From positions 33,931 to 97,930 of the forward strand of contig DATNFO010000080.1 of NCBI GenBank assembly GCA_035606355.1: DNA of 64,000 nucleotides, given 5' to 3'. The notes under the pieces were generated by a model, which worked only from the letters and a program-made list of their open reading frames with translations, did no database searches and was not told the origin of the DNA. This stretch comes from Sulfopaludibacter sp035606355. Lineage in GTDB: Bacteria > Acidobacteriota > Terriglobia > Bryobacterales > Bryobacteraceae. The stretch's first letter is position 1. Every line of letters starts with the position of its first letter. The translations under genes were made by a program, and so were the position numbers. Shown piece after piece: positions 30,501 to 38,358 of the stretch.

Positions 30501-32999
30501 TACAGACCAGGAGTAACCACCAGTGCCGCCGCTCGCCGATAAGGTGGCTGAGTAGGGCGATCCCACCGTCGCAGCGGCCAAAGAAGTCGTCGTCACCTGT
30601 AACTGCGAGGGGTTGACGGTAATGGAAAGCGGCTTCGTCGCCGTGGCTCCGGAGCTATCGCTGACCTGGACCGTGAAGTTACTGCCTCCCGCTGTCGTAG
30701 GAGTTCCGGAGATCGTACTCCCGCTGATACTCAATCCGGCGGGAAGCGTGCCGCTGCTTACCGACCAGGAGTAACCACCAGTGCCGCCGCTCGCCGATAA
30801 GGTGGCTGAATACGGTGATCCCACCGTGGCCGCGGCCAGCGAAGAGGTCGTCACCTGTAACTGCGAGGGATTGACTGTAATGGAAAGCGGCTTCGTCGCT
30901 GTGGCTCCGGAGCTATCGCTGACTTGGACCGTGAAGTTACTGCCTCCCGCTGTCGTAGGAGTCCCGGAGATCGTACTCCCGCTGATACTCAGTCCGGCGG
31001 GAAGCGTTCCGCTACTTACAGACCAGGAGTAACCACCAGTGCCGCCGCTCGCGGATAACGTGGCCGAGTATGGCGAGCCTACCGTCCCCGCGGCCAGCGA
31101 AGTGGTCGTCACCTGTAACTGCGAGGGATTGACCGTAATGGAAAGCGGCTTCGTCGCTGTGGTTCCGAAGCTATCGGTCACTTGGACCGTGAAGTTGCTA
31201 GCTCCCGCCGTCGTAGGAGTTCCGGTGATCGTACTCCCGCTGATAGTCAATCCAGCCGGAAGCGTGCCGCTGCTTACCGACCAGGAGTAACCACCGGTGC
31301 CGCCGCTCGCCGATAAGGTAGCTGAGTATGGCGAGCCTACCGTCCCCGTGGTCAGCGACGTCGTCGTCACCTGTAACTGCGAAGGATTCACCGTAATGGA
31401 AAGCGGCTTCGTCGCCGTGGTTCCGGAGCTATCGCTGACCTGGACCGTGAAGTTGCTAGGCCCCGCCGTCGTAGGAGTCCCGGAGATCGTATTCCCACTG
31501 AGACTTAATCCTGCGGGAAGCGTGCCGGTACTTACTGACCATGAGTAACCACCGGTGCCCCCGCTCGCGGATAAGGTGGCTGAATATGGCGTTCCCACTG
31601 TGCCGGCGGCCAGCGACGCCGTCGTCACTTGTAGCTGCGGAGGATTCACGGTGATCGAGAGTGCCTTCGTCGCCGTAACAGCGGCGCTGTCTACCGCTTC
31701 GACCGTGAAGTTCGAAGTTCCGGCGGCGGTTCCGGTGGAAATTGGCGTCCCGGAGATTGTATTGCCGCTCAAATTGAGCCCGGGCGGGAGAGCCCCGGTT
31801 CGGATAAACCATGAGTATGGCGGAGTTCCGCCGCTCGCGCTCAGCGTCTGCGAGTAAGGCACGCCCACCGTTGCGCTTGGCAGCGACCCCGTATTGATCA
31901 CCAGAGGCGGCGCGTTAATGGTAATGCTGAGCGCCCGCGACGCCCTGCTTTGCACGCTATCCGTGACTGTGACTCCGATAGCGGCAGGTCCGGGTGTCGT
32001 CGGCGTTCCGGAAATCGTGTTGCCGCTCAGACTAAGTCCGGCAGGCAAGGTGGTTGCGCTCCACGTGTAGGGAGCCACTCCGCCGCTCGCCGAGAGCGTT
32101 GCCGAATAGGGTTTGCCGACGGTGCCATCCGGCAGCGATGCGGTGGTCACCTGCAGCGGCGCCGCGTTAACCGTGATGCTGAGAGGCTTCGACGCCGTGG
32201 CGTTCGCCGAGTCGGTCACCTGCGCGGTGAAGTTGGTTGTGCCCGGTGAGGTCGGGGTTCCTGAGATCGTATTGCCGCTGAGTGATAGTCCGGCCGGGAG
32301 CGCCGTGACGGTCCAGGTGTAGGGCGCCGTACCGCCGCTCGCTGCCAGCGTCGCTGAGTACGGCGACCCGGCCGTGCCCGCGGCCAGGGACGATGTATTT
32401 ACCGTGAGCGGCGCAACTATTGTGATGGAAAGGTTCTGTGTATCGGTGTTGTTGGACGAGTCCTTCACTTGCGCCGTGAAGCCGCTCGGCCCCGCTGTTG
32501 TCGGGGTTCCCGTGATCGCGCCGCCTGTACTGAGATGCAATCCCGCTGGTAGCGCCCCGCCCGAGACCGTCCACGTGTATCCGCCGGTGCCTCCGGTGGC
32601 GGAGAGCGAGTCCGAGTACGCGGCGCCGACCGATCCGCTCGCCAACTGCTTCGTGGTGATATTCAGCGGCGCAATTACCGTCATGGTGATGGTAGGCGGA
32701 GTCGGATCGGATTGTCCGCGGCTGTCCGTCACTTTGAATGTGGCGTCGAACGAACCGGCCTGCGTCGGACTCCCGCTAATCGAGCCGCTGCTGGAGAGCG
32801 ACAGGCCGGGAGGCAGTGTGCCGCTTGCCGACCATGTGAGCGGAGCGCGCCCGCCGCTCGCCGCAAGGGTGGCCGTGTACGGGTTTCCCACCGTGCCCTG
32901 CGGCAGACTTTTCGTGGTCGCGTTCGGAGCGGTCTGGGCGAAAGCGGCGCCGGCGAGGAGCGCGGCTGCCGCGAATTTCAGTTGTGTGGCGAACGTCAT
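27579..32999 (-). CDS. Giant secreted protein of about 18 Ig-like (He_PIG-type) repeats
   Basis: 1806 aa with signal peptide MTFATQLKFAAAALLAGAAFA. About 18 repeats of roughly 86 residues follow, each with the putative-Ig pattern: TVGSPYSATLSASGGTGGYS, W-x-V/I-x-x-GTLPAGLSISGSTISGTPT, then tAG.s.FTVQVsDSSGatATK. Repeats 6 to 12 are nearly identical at the DNA level with a period of 258 bp (about 30.0-31.8 kb); those at both ends have diverged. The last 230 residues are a different beta-rich domain of the kind seen in Solibacter surface proteins. It is likely a cell-surface or extracellular adhesin. It follows the 196-aa gene by 18 bp, on the same strand. Confidence 0.92.
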   Translation of the reverse strand: MTFATQLKFAAAALLAGAAFAQTAPNATTKSLPQGTVGNPYTATLAASGGRAPLTWSASGTLPPGLSLSSSGSISGSPTQAGSFDATFKVTDSRGQSDPTPPTITMTVIAPLNITTKQLASGSVGAAYSDSLSATGGTGGYTWTVSGGALPAGLHLSTGGAITGTPTTAGPSGFTAQVKDSSNNTDTQNLSITIVAPLTVNTSSLAAGTAGSPYSATLAASGGTAPYTWTVTALPAGLSLSGNTISGTPTSPGTTNFTAQVTDSANATASKPLSITVNAAPLQVTTASLPDGTVGKPYSATLSASGGVAPYTWSATTLPAGLSLSGNTISGTPTTPGPAAIGVTVTDSVQSRASRALSITINAPPLVINTGSLPSATVGVPYSQTLSASGGTPPYSWFIRTGALPPGLNLSGNTISGTPISTGTAAGTSNFTVEAVDSAAVTATKALSITVNPPQLQVTTASLAAGTVGTPYSATLSASGGTGGYSWSVSTGTLPAGLSLSGNTISGTPTTAGPSNFTVQVSDSSGTTATKPLSITVNPSQLQVTTTSLTTGTVGSPYSATLSASGGTGGYSWSVSSGTLPAGLTISGSTITGTPTTAGASNFTVQVTDSFGTTATKPLSITVNPSQLQVTTTSLAAGTVGSPYSATLSASGGTGGYSWSVSSGTLPAGLSISGSTISGTPTTAGGSNFTVQVSDSSGATATKPLSITVNPSQLQVTTSSLAAATVGSPYSATLSASGGTGGYSWSVSSGTLPAGLSISGSTISGTPTTAGGSNFTVQVSDSSGATATKPLSITVNPSQLQVTTTSLAAATVGSPYSATLSASGGTGGYSWSVSSGTLPAGLSISGSTISGTPTTAGSSNFTVQVSDSSGATATKPLSITVNASQLQVTTTSLASATVGSPYSATLSASGGTGGYSWSVSSGTLPAGLSISGSTISGTPTTAGSSTFTVQVSDSSGATATKQLSITANPPQVQVTTSSLAGGTTALPYSATLSATGGTGTYSWSISSGTLPAGLSLSGNTISGTPTEAGTSTFTVRAADSTGSSGSKQLSITVSAAQIQITTASLPGGSVGAAYAQTFSASGGTGAYSWSVSSGTLPPGVALSGNTLSGTPTTAGNFGFTILVTDTAGATASKQFTVTVNAAQIQITAGDLPQARTAETYSATLSATGGVQPYTWTIASGELPSGLSLSTSGNVSGTPTTTGSFTFTAQVSDAAGAHAQGPFTISVGSALRLDTAPSLPSGSAGSPYTATILAAGAVAPLQYAVTTGTLPTGLSLTATSGVISGTPTQVGSFSFAVQVKDSSGAAVSGTYNVSIASGVTIATPPVLPTATVGVPYSVTIEPAGGTNPYVWAVTAGALPAGLTFSAGKISGTPTASGDFTFTVQVTDGNTNRATKDFTLTVAGPMSITTAPILTPGTTGSPYRQTIAATGGVPPYTWSVANGSLPPGLTLDAALGTVTGTPTAAGAYGFTLMVADSAAASVQKQFTIVVSQGVTISTAAALPGATAGATYTLTLAASGGTAPYTWSVASGSLPAGIVLNATTGTLSGTPGVAGTYNFTIQVTDAAKLAATKVLTLIVALPSAPSLTISGLPASLGALQQPAIDVSMSAPYPVTITGTLTLTFNPAGPNPADDPSVQFSTGGRSVAFTIPANSTHAVFASPLALQSGSVTGTISLSVASWQAGASPFPKSDATAQSQVLPAVPTVASVSMVDTNGGFQVQIAGISTTRELTQATISFKPAAGSNLVTTQLVVPLGPGSQAWFQSAAAAAYGGQFSLTLPFTVSGGTNVVGSVSVILSNSVGDSPAGSS
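29820..31860. repeat. Tandem 258-bp repeats inside the Ig-like gene
   Basis: Eight consecutive 258-bp units encode Ig-like domains; the central ones (about 30,070-31,640) differ at only a few positions each. The homogeneity compared with the flanking diverged units shows recent duplication or gene conversion. Copy number could vary between strains, and short-read assemblies may collapse it. Confidence 0.85.
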
Positions 33000-33017
33000 G
33001 TCGGGCTCCGGGGATCT

Positions 33018-33608
33018 CTAGTGAGGCGGACCGAAGACCGGTGAGCCTGGCGTAATCGTTGCGCCCGTAGACGGCGATCCCGCGGTGGATGCGGGCGGCT
33101 GCGACGCGCTGCTGCCGGAACTCCCGCCGTGCGATGCTGCCGCCACGCCGCCCGCGATGGCGCCTCCGGCAATCACGGCGATGATCGCGATGGTGGAGGT
33201 GTGAGATTTGCCCGCGGGCTCGGCGTTGGTCTGCTGAATAATCGCCGCCGCGTCTTCTCCGCGGTACGAGGCAGTCACGCGAATCCGGAACTGGCCTTCC
33301 AGTCGATTGGGTCGCAAGCCATGCGCCGCTGCCTTGCCATCCTCGCCCGTGGGAACCGTGAAACTCAGGCCGTTATCCTGAAACATCGCACTCGGTCCCG
33401 TCGCGGGCAGCAGAAAGGTTACGGCCGCGCCTGAAACCGGAGCGCCCGTCCGATCCACAACCTGCACTACCGGGTCATGCCCGCGATGCAGGCGAATGCT
33501 ATTGATCGCCGCGTCCCCTTGCAGAACGCGAATTGTGATTGGGGTTTGGGTGAGAGCGAGTGCAGGTGTGAAGAATAAGACCCAAAACCGCAGCGCGTGG
33601 CGGCTCAT
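33018..33608 (-). CDS. Secreted/membrane protein with Big-1-like Ig domain
   Basis: 196 aa from ATG 33608 (six residues longer from 33626). The signal peptide is MSRHALRFWVLFFTPALALT. Residues about 25-120 form an Ig-like domain (HDPVVQVVDRTGAPVSGAAV, then VTFLLPATGPS and EGQFRIRVTASYRGE). A hydrophobic segment (STIAIIAVIAGGAIAGGVAA) and a Ser/Gly/Pro-rich tail follow. It is upstream of and probably co-transcribed with the giant Ig-repeat gene and may anchor or export it. A TATACA box ends seven bases before the ATG. Confidence 0.75.
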   Translation of the reverse strand: MSRHALRFWVLFFTPALALTQTPITIRVLQGDAAINSIRLHRGHDPVVQVVDRTGAPVSGAAVTFLLPATGPSAMFQDNGLSFTVPTGEDGKAAAHGLRPNRLEGQFRIRVTASYRGEDAAAIIQQTNAEPAGKSHTSTIAIIAVIAGGAIAGGVAAASHGGSSGSSASQPPASTAGSPSTGATITPGSPVFGPPH

Positions 33609-33717
33609 TGTCTGTGTATACCGCACGCTTGGGCGCGGCGCTGTGCGAAACCGACCCTAACGCGCCGCGCGAGCGTTGAAATCCATGCGCCCGCCGGTGG
33701 AGTCTGGTAACTGACGT

Positions 33718-34770
33718 ATGCGAACCCGATTGCGGTGGTGCACGGCGGCGGTATTCGGAGCGGTGATCGGGTGGATTATCGTGCAGGCTCCGGGTCGCGC
33801 GCTACAACTTCGCGCGAGCGCCGCAGCCCCCGGTCAAGTGCGAATCGAATGGGACGGCGACAGCTCTCCCGCGCGCCGTGCGTCGGGCGCCGTACTTGAG
33901 ATCGAGGACGGTTCGGCGACGTACCGGCGGGCACTCACCAGCGACATCTTCCGCCGCAGCAGTTTCACCTACGCGCAACGCACCGGCGCAGTACGGATCC
34001 GGCTGCGTGTCCGCGAAGCCGATGGCGCGGTGGTGGAACAGGCCGTGCAGTTCGCCGGGACGCCTTCCGCGGAACCCACCCGCTATCTCGAGGTGGCGAG
34101 CACCGCACCACCGGTCGCGAAGCTGGTGCAGCGGCCCATGGAGCCGCCGCCTGTTCCGGCGCCACGGGCGGGAGCATCGGATCGAGTCGAGGCGCCGCCT
34201 GTACGACAACAGCAGCCGCCGCAGGATGCCGCGCCGGCTGTGCACCCGTTCGTGATGCGTGAAGTGCCGGCGCCGCAACAAGCCCCGGCGCAGATTGCGA
34301 TGCTCGGCGCACCGCCGGTGGATGCCTCCATGCCGCATCTTCCCTCGACGCAGTTGCTGCCCATCGCGCCGACGAAGCCGCAGCTCTACGCGGGTCCGCG
34401 CGCGGGCCGCCTGATCTGGACGGGGTCGCTCGGCCGCCGCGGCGTAGTGGAGATCGAAGGGGGCCACGCGAGTGTCGGCGAACTGGCGGGCTCATTACCC
34501 GGCGTGCCGGTGAAGGTGCGCGTGCAACCCGCCGAGTTCGGGACGGGCGGATTGATGGTGTATACCGGCGATGCGGGAGCGAACGGCCACGTGGAGCAGG
34601 CCAGCGACCGGAACGGCTGGAATGCCGCGCAATTCGAATGGAACCCCCAGCGCGCCAGTGAACTGGTGGTGCTGGAAGCGCCGAATGCCTCGAACGATTT
34701 TCGCCGCCTCGCGCTGCGCAGCGATGCGCGCCGCTGCACCGTAATTGTGGTTGACTGGAGCGTGCCATAG
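33718..34770 (+). CDS. Membrane-anchored protein with Pro-rich linker, unknown function
   Basis: 350 aa. An N-terminal hydrophobic helix (WCTAAVFGAVIGWIIVQAPG) acts as signal or anchor. Residues about 30-125 form a beta-rich, fibronectin-like domain (APGQVRIEWDGDSSPARRAS, then AVRIRLRVREADGAVVEQAV). A Pro/Ala/Gln-rich linker spans about 140-215. A second beta domain follows (GRLIWTGSLGRRGVVEIEGG, then VPVKVRVQPAEFG). No enzyme motif is seen. It is divergent from the Ig-repeat operon, so it may belong to the same surface structure. Confidence 0.7.
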   Translation: MRTRLRWCTAAVFGAVIGWIIVQAPGRALQLRASAAAPGQVRIEWDGDSSPARRASGAVLEIEDGSATYRRALTSDIFRRSSFTYAQRTGAVRIRLRVREADGAVVEQAVQFAGTPSAEPTRYLEVASTAPPVAKLVQRPMEPPPVPAPRAGASDRVEAPPVRQQQPPQDAAPAVHPFVMREVPAPQQAPAQIAMLGAPPVDASMPHLPSTQLLPIAPTKPQLYAGPRAGRLIWTGSLGRRGVVEIEGGHASVGELAGSLPGVPVKVRVQPAEFGTGGLMVYTGDAGANGHVEQASDRNGWNAAQFEWNPQRASELVVLEAPNASNDFRRLALRSDARRCTVIVVDWSVP

Positions 34771-34791
34771 CGCACGCTGTACCATAAAAGA

Positions 34792-36063
34792 GTGAAGCTT
34801 TCCCGTATTTGCTATGTACTCGCGTGCGGCGCGCTATTGGCGCAGCAGGCCGGCAACCCCACGGCCGTCGCGCGCAAAGCGCTCGATTTGCTGCTGGGCC
34901 AAAAATTCGCGGACCTGGAGCAGATGTTCACGCCCGCTTATAAAACCCCTCAGATGCACGAAGGCCTGACCAAGTTAGGCACGCAGATTCAGTCTTGGGG
35001 CGAAGTCAAAAGTGTGGGCCAGCCCGCCGTGCAAGCCATGGGTCCGGTGAACGTGGTGACGTTCCCCGTGGAGTTCGCCACGCGCAATATTGACGTGCGC
35101 ATCAGCGTCAACGCCAACGGCCAGATCGGCGTGCCGCTGCTGACGCCCGGACAGACGCCGTGGCAGCCTCCTTCCTACGTGAAAGCCGATTCTTTCCATG
35201 AGAAGCAGGTAACCATCGGCGACGAATGGAAGCTGCCGGGCACGCTCTCTCTTCCGAACGGAACCGGTCCGTTCCCCGCCGTGCTGCTGGTTCATGGAGC
35301 CGGTCCGAACGATCGCGATGAAACCGTCGGCGCCACCAAGATTTTCCGCGATATCGCCGGCGGCCTCGCGTCGCGCGGCATCGCCGTGCTGCGCTATGAG
35401 AAGCGGACTCGCGTCTATAGCGCGAAAATGGGCGGCACTTCGTATACCGCCGATGACGAAGTGGTGGAAGATGCCGTAAGCGCGCTCGCGGTCCTGCGCT
35501 CGCAACCGGAAGTGGATAAGGGCAAGGTGTTTGTCGCCGGTCACGATTTGGGTGGGTATTTCGCGCCGCGGATCGCGTTCGAAGATGGCAAGGTGGCCGG
35601 TGTGATCATCATGGGGGCCAACGCGGTTTCGATTGAGGATCTGCTGGTGGAGCAGGCGGACGCGGCCAAGAACCTCAGCCCGCAGCAGAAGGCGGCGGTG
35701 AAGGCCGCAGCCGAAAAGGTGAAGAAACTCGAGGCGTCGGATGAGGATGGTCCCACCGTGCTCGGGTTGCCGGTTGCGTATTGGGTGGATCTGAAAGGGT
35801 ATGACCCGATGGCAACGCTCAAAAAGATCGGCATTCCGGCGTTGGTGATTCAAGGGGAGCGCGATTTCCAGATTCAGATGAAGGATTTCAACGCCTGGAA
35901 GCAAGGCCTCGCCGGGAGCAAGAATGTGACCGCGCAGAGCTTCCCCACGCTGAATCACCTGTTCATTGCTGGTGAGGGCGAGAGCACCGAAGCGGAGTAT
36001 CGCAAACCCGGCCACGTGGCCGTCGAGGTGATCGATCTGCTCACCAAGTTTGTGAAGCAGTAA
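34792..36063 (+). CDS. Secreted alpha/beta-hydrolase with DUF3887 domain and Asp nucleophile
   Basis: 423 aa with a GTG start and signal peptide (KLSRICYVLACGALLAQQAG). Residues about 25-115 match the DUF3887-like region (ARKALDLLLGQKFADLEQMF). An alpha/beta-hydrolase follows: FPAVLLVHGAGPNDRDETVG, GGLASRGIAVLRYEKRTR, and nucleophile elbow VAGHDLGGYFAP, where Asp252 stands in place of the usual Ser. The acid is probably Asp in VIQGERDFQI and the histidine is in FPTLNHLFI. An aspartate nucleophile is known in epoxide hydrolases and haloalkane dehalogenases, but not usual for this esterase-like family. Confidence 0.85.
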   Translation: MKLSRICYVLACGALLAQQAGNPTAVARKALDLLLGQKFADLEQMFTPAYKTPQMHEGLTKLGTQIQSWGEVKSVGQPAVQAMGPVNVVTFPVEFATRNIDVRISVNANGQIGVPLLTPGQTPWQPPSYVKADSFHEKQVTIGDEWKLPGTLSLPNGTGPFPAVLLVHGAGPNDRDETVGATKIFRDIAGGLASRGIAVLRYEKRTRVYSAKMGGTSYTADDEVVEDAVSALAVLRSQPEVDKGKVFVAGHDLGGYFAPRIAFEDGKVAGVIIMGANAVSIEDLLVEQADAAKNLSPQQKAAVKAAAEKVKKLEASDEDGPTVLGLPVAYWVDLKGYDPMATLKKIGIPALVIQGERDFQIQMKDFNAWKQGLAGSKNVTAQSFPTLNHLFIAGEGESTEAEYRKPGHVAVEVIDLLTKFVKQ

Positions 36064-36097
36064 GGCCGCGGCCGGCTGCCGTAGCCGCGAAGCTCCG

Positions 36098-36781
36098 TTA
36101 CCACTCGACCGTCTTGCCCGGCTCGAGTTCCCAGACGTGCTTATCGGTCAGCTTCCGCAGTTGTTCCGGCGTGCCGGTAAGTGGCGGGAAGGTGCCGAAG
36201 TGCATCGGAATCACTTTGGGGGCGTTCAATAACTCGCATGCCACTGCCGCTTCGCGCGGGCTCATGGTGAACAGGTCGCCAATCGGCAAAAATGCCAGTT
36301 GCGGCTTATAGATTCGCTGGATAAGTTGCATGTCCATGAACACGTTGGTGTCGCCGGCGAAATATGCGGTCCGGCCATCGGGCAGGTGAAGCACATACCC
36401 GGCGGCCTCGCCGCCGTACACGATCTTGCCCTCGTCGAGAATCCCGCAACTGTGCACCGCGTGCACCATCGTCACGGTGAGGTCGCCCAGTTTTTGCGAC
36501 CCGCCCTTATTCATGGCCTTGGTATTCTGCGCGCCCTTCGATTCCAGCCAGGTGGCCGTTTCGAAGATCGCGGCGATCTCCGGCTTGAACCTCCGGGCGA
36601 GCGGAAGTACATCGTGGATGTGATCGAAATGGCCGTGGGAAATGCAAATCGTGTCCACCCGGTCGATTTTGTGCGCGGCCGGATATTTCGGATTGCCATC
36701 TGTCCAGGGGTCCATCAGGATCGTCTGGCCCGAAGGTAAGCGGAATTGGAACGTGCCGTGGCCCAACCAGGTGATTTCCAT
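36098..36781 (-). CDS. UPF0173-type metal-dependent hydrolase (metallo-beta-lactamase fold)
   Basis: 227 aa, full family length, cytoplasmic. MEITWLGHGTFQFRLPSGQT opens the fold, the zinc motif HGHFDHIHD is intact, and YFAGDTNVFMDM and VIPMHFGTFPPLTGTPEQL give the further metal ligands. The family (YtkL-like) acts on unknown, probably small, substrates. It is convergent with the hydrolase at 34.8-36.1 kb. Confidence 0.92.
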   Translation of the reverse strand: MEITWLGHGTFQFRLPSGQTILMDPWTDGNPKYPAAHKIDRVDTICISHGHFDHIHDVLPLARRFKPEIAAIFETATWLESKGAQNTKAMNKGGSQKLGDLTVTMVHAVHSCGILDEGKIVYGGEAAGYVLHLPDGRTAYFAGDTNVFMDMQLIQRIYKPQLAFLPIGDLFTMSPREAAVACELLNAPKVIPMHFGTFPPLTGTPEQLRKLTDKHVWELEPGKTVEW

Positions 36782-36813
36782 GAAGATATGCTCCTCAAAT
36801 TAAAAGATAAATG

Positions 36814-37194
36814 TCACCATCTCGCGTTCGGATAGTTCGCCCGAATGTGTTCATCTTTGGTTAGCAAAGGCGCAGCGCCGTTGGACTTGGCGTGGGCCAC
36901 GATGATCCGGTCAAATGGGTCCCTTGTCCAGGTCTCACTAAGCGCCATATCCGCAATGGCGGGGAAGGGATGATCGCAGACGGTCAGGCCGATTTCAGCC
37001 CCGAGCTTTACCAGAATCTCCTGCGGCTTAACGATGATTCGCCCGATCTCGTACAAGTATTCAAGTTCCACAAGCGCCATCGGCGAAATCCGGACATCCG
37101 CCGCCTGGATTAACGAAAGCGCCTTTTTGGAGAACTTCGCCAAATTCGCCTCGTTCAGCCAGATGGCCACTTGAGTATCGATGTAGCAAATCAA
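36814..37194 (-). CDS. vapC: VapC-type PIN-domain toxin
   Basis: 126 aa, one PIN domain. The acidic metal-binding residues are in place: Asp6 (CYIDTQVAIW), Glu43 (MALVELEYL), and Asp92/Asp95 (TRDPFDRIIVAHA). VapC proteins are Mg2+-dependent RNases that cut tRNA or rRNA when free of antitoxin. It follows the antitoxin gene by 16 bp in the same operon. Confidence 0.93.
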   Translation of the reverse strand: MICYIDTQVAIWLNEANLAKFSKKALSLIQAADVRISPMALVELEYLYEIGRIIVKPQEILVKLGAEIGLTVCDHPFPAIADMALSETWTRDPFDRIIVAHAKSNGAAPLLTKDEHIRANYPNARW

Positions 37195-37210
37195 TCCCGA
37201 ATCGCCTCTC

Positions 37211-37474
37211 TCATATTTGCGCCCAATCTTTTTCGATCTCAGTCCACATCTCGGCCTGGAGTTTCTTTCCGGCTGCTTTCTGCCGCTTCTCGGTCATTTT
37301 GGGGTTAGCAGTCTGCCGGGGTGTAAGGCGGTCAAGCTTGGACGGCGCACTGCCCCCGGGTATGACGAGACGAACCGTCGTGCCCTGATGCACAAATTCG
37401 ACCGTTTCTCCAGCGATGACCCGTTCCACGAGCTTGAAAAGATTCTGGCGGAATTCCGTGATCGTCACCTTCAT
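37211..37474 (-). CDS. vapB: Phd/YefM-type antitoxin of the VapBC pair
   Basis: 87 aa. MKVTITEFRQNLFKLVERVI and GETVEFVHQGTTVRLVIPGG form the DNA-binding Phd/YefM N-terminal domain. The charged C-terminal tail (EKRQKAAGKKLQAEMWTEIE) would wrap the PIN toxin. A strong promoter with two TGTACATT sites ends just before the ATG, as expected for autorepression by the toxin-antitoxin complex. Confidence 0.9.
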   Translation of the reverse strand: MKVTITEFRQNLFKLVERVIAGETVEFVHQGTTVRLVIPGGSAPSKLDRLTPRQTANPKMTEKRQKAAGKKLQAEMWTEIEKDWAQI

Positions 37475-37480
37475 CGATTC

Positions 37481-37524
37481 ATTTTAGATCAGAATGTACA
37501 TTGGTGTAAACGAGAGTGTACATT
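37481..37524 (-). promoter_or_regulatory. vapBC promoter and operators
   Basis: On the minus strand TTTACA (37510-37505), 18 bases, TAAAAT (37486-37481). The transcription start falls on or next to the vapB ATG (37474), so the mRNA is predicted to be leaderless. The perfect palindrome AATGTACATT (37493-37502) lies in the spacer, and a related AGTGTACATT (37515-37524) lies just upstream of the -35 box, placed for repression. Confidence 0.65.
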
Positions 37525-37552
37525 CCCTGGCCGGCCCGCGCTCAGTGTCTGC

Positions 37553-37960
37553 TCACGCTCCTTGTTCGCGCTTTTGAATGGGCGGCAGAAGCCCTTTCAC
37601 GGTCTCGCTCAATTTTGTGATGCCGAACGGCTTGTGCAGCAGTGTGAATCCCGGATTATTCTCGTCAAACGCTCCGGACATCAGCAGAACGCGCGTTTCC
37701 GGGCGCTCTTTCTGCATCCGCTTGCCCAACTGAATGCCGCTCATTCTGGGCATTCGGACGTCGGTCAAAAGCAAATGGATTTCACCGGGATAATCGCGCG
37801 AGAGATGCAGCGCATCATCGCCATTTTCAGCAGTAAGCGCAAAATAACCGTCGCGCTCCATGGTGACGCGGGCGATGTTCAGGATCAGGACGTCGTCATC
37901 CACGATCAAAATTACCGGCTGATCCGGCCGGTCCGGCAGGAGGTGGTGGGGGTTCTTCAT
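37553..37960 (-). CDS. Single-domain response regulator
   Basis: 135 aa from ATG 37960. A receiver domain only: acidic pocket in ILIVDDDVLILNIA, phosphoacceptor Asp67 in LLLTDVRMPRMSG, MSGAF, and lysine in LLHKPFG. There is no output domain, so it acts by protein-protein contact (CheY-like) or as a phosphate sink. A 56-aa helical protein is encoded 10 bp upstream. No histidine kinase is adjacent. Confidence 0.9.
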   Translation of the reverse strand: MKNPHHLLPDRPDQPVILIVDDDVLILNIARVTMERDGYFALTAENGDDALHLSRDYPGEIHLLLTDVRMPRMSGIQLGKRMQKERPETRVLLMSGAFDENNPGFTLLHKPFGITKLSETVKGLLPPIQKREQGA

Positions 37961-37970
37961 GTGCGAACCC

Positions 37971-38141
37971 TCACGCCGCCTTGGACGAATTCGGCCTACC
38001 TCCCGTGATGGACCGCAGCTCATCCAGCATCGATTCAATTTCATCGTGCAGATGATTCGTGTCGGTCTTTGCGCAGTTCAGGATCTCTCCAATGTCCTTG
38101 AGTTCCTCTGCCGGTTGTGGAAGTGAGCGCTTCTCGGCCAT
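37971..38141 (-). CDS. Small helical protein upstream of the response regulator
   Basis: 56 codons from ATG 38141 to TGA 37971-37973: MAEKRSLPQPAEELKDIGEI, then a helical acidic stretch (HLHDEIESMLDELRS) and a short tail. Codon usage and the tight spacing (10 bp) to the response regulator suggest a real gene. Its size and helical nature would suit a partner of the receiver domain or part of a phosphotransfer or chemotaxis complex, but no family is recognised. Confidence 0.55.
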   Translation of the reverse strand: MAEKRSLPQPAEELKDIGEILNCAKTDTNHLHDEIESMLDELRSITGGRPNSSKAA

Positions 38142-38358
38142 GCCCTATAAATTGCAACCGAAATGCCAAAAAGAGCGCCGCCAGGCATCGTAATTCACAG
38201 TCAGAGTTGGACCGGCGGGGTGTGATGGCCAGCACCTAACTTCGCCCGGCGAATCGGAATTTACATCGGGAACACTCCGGTGCTGCCGCTCAACGCCTCT
38301 CAACGTGAGCGGCAACGCCATCGGCTCGGTTCAATTGTTGCTACAATCGGCCTGCCGA

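Noticed and set aside
30265..31857. Regular 83-codon plus-strand frames every 258 bp
   Set aside because: They are antisense shadows of the Ig-like repeats and simply reflect the repeat period.
29820..31860. CRISPR-like regular repeats
   Set aside because: The period is 258 bp and the whole unit is coding and repeated; there are no short repeats with unique spacers and no cas genes.
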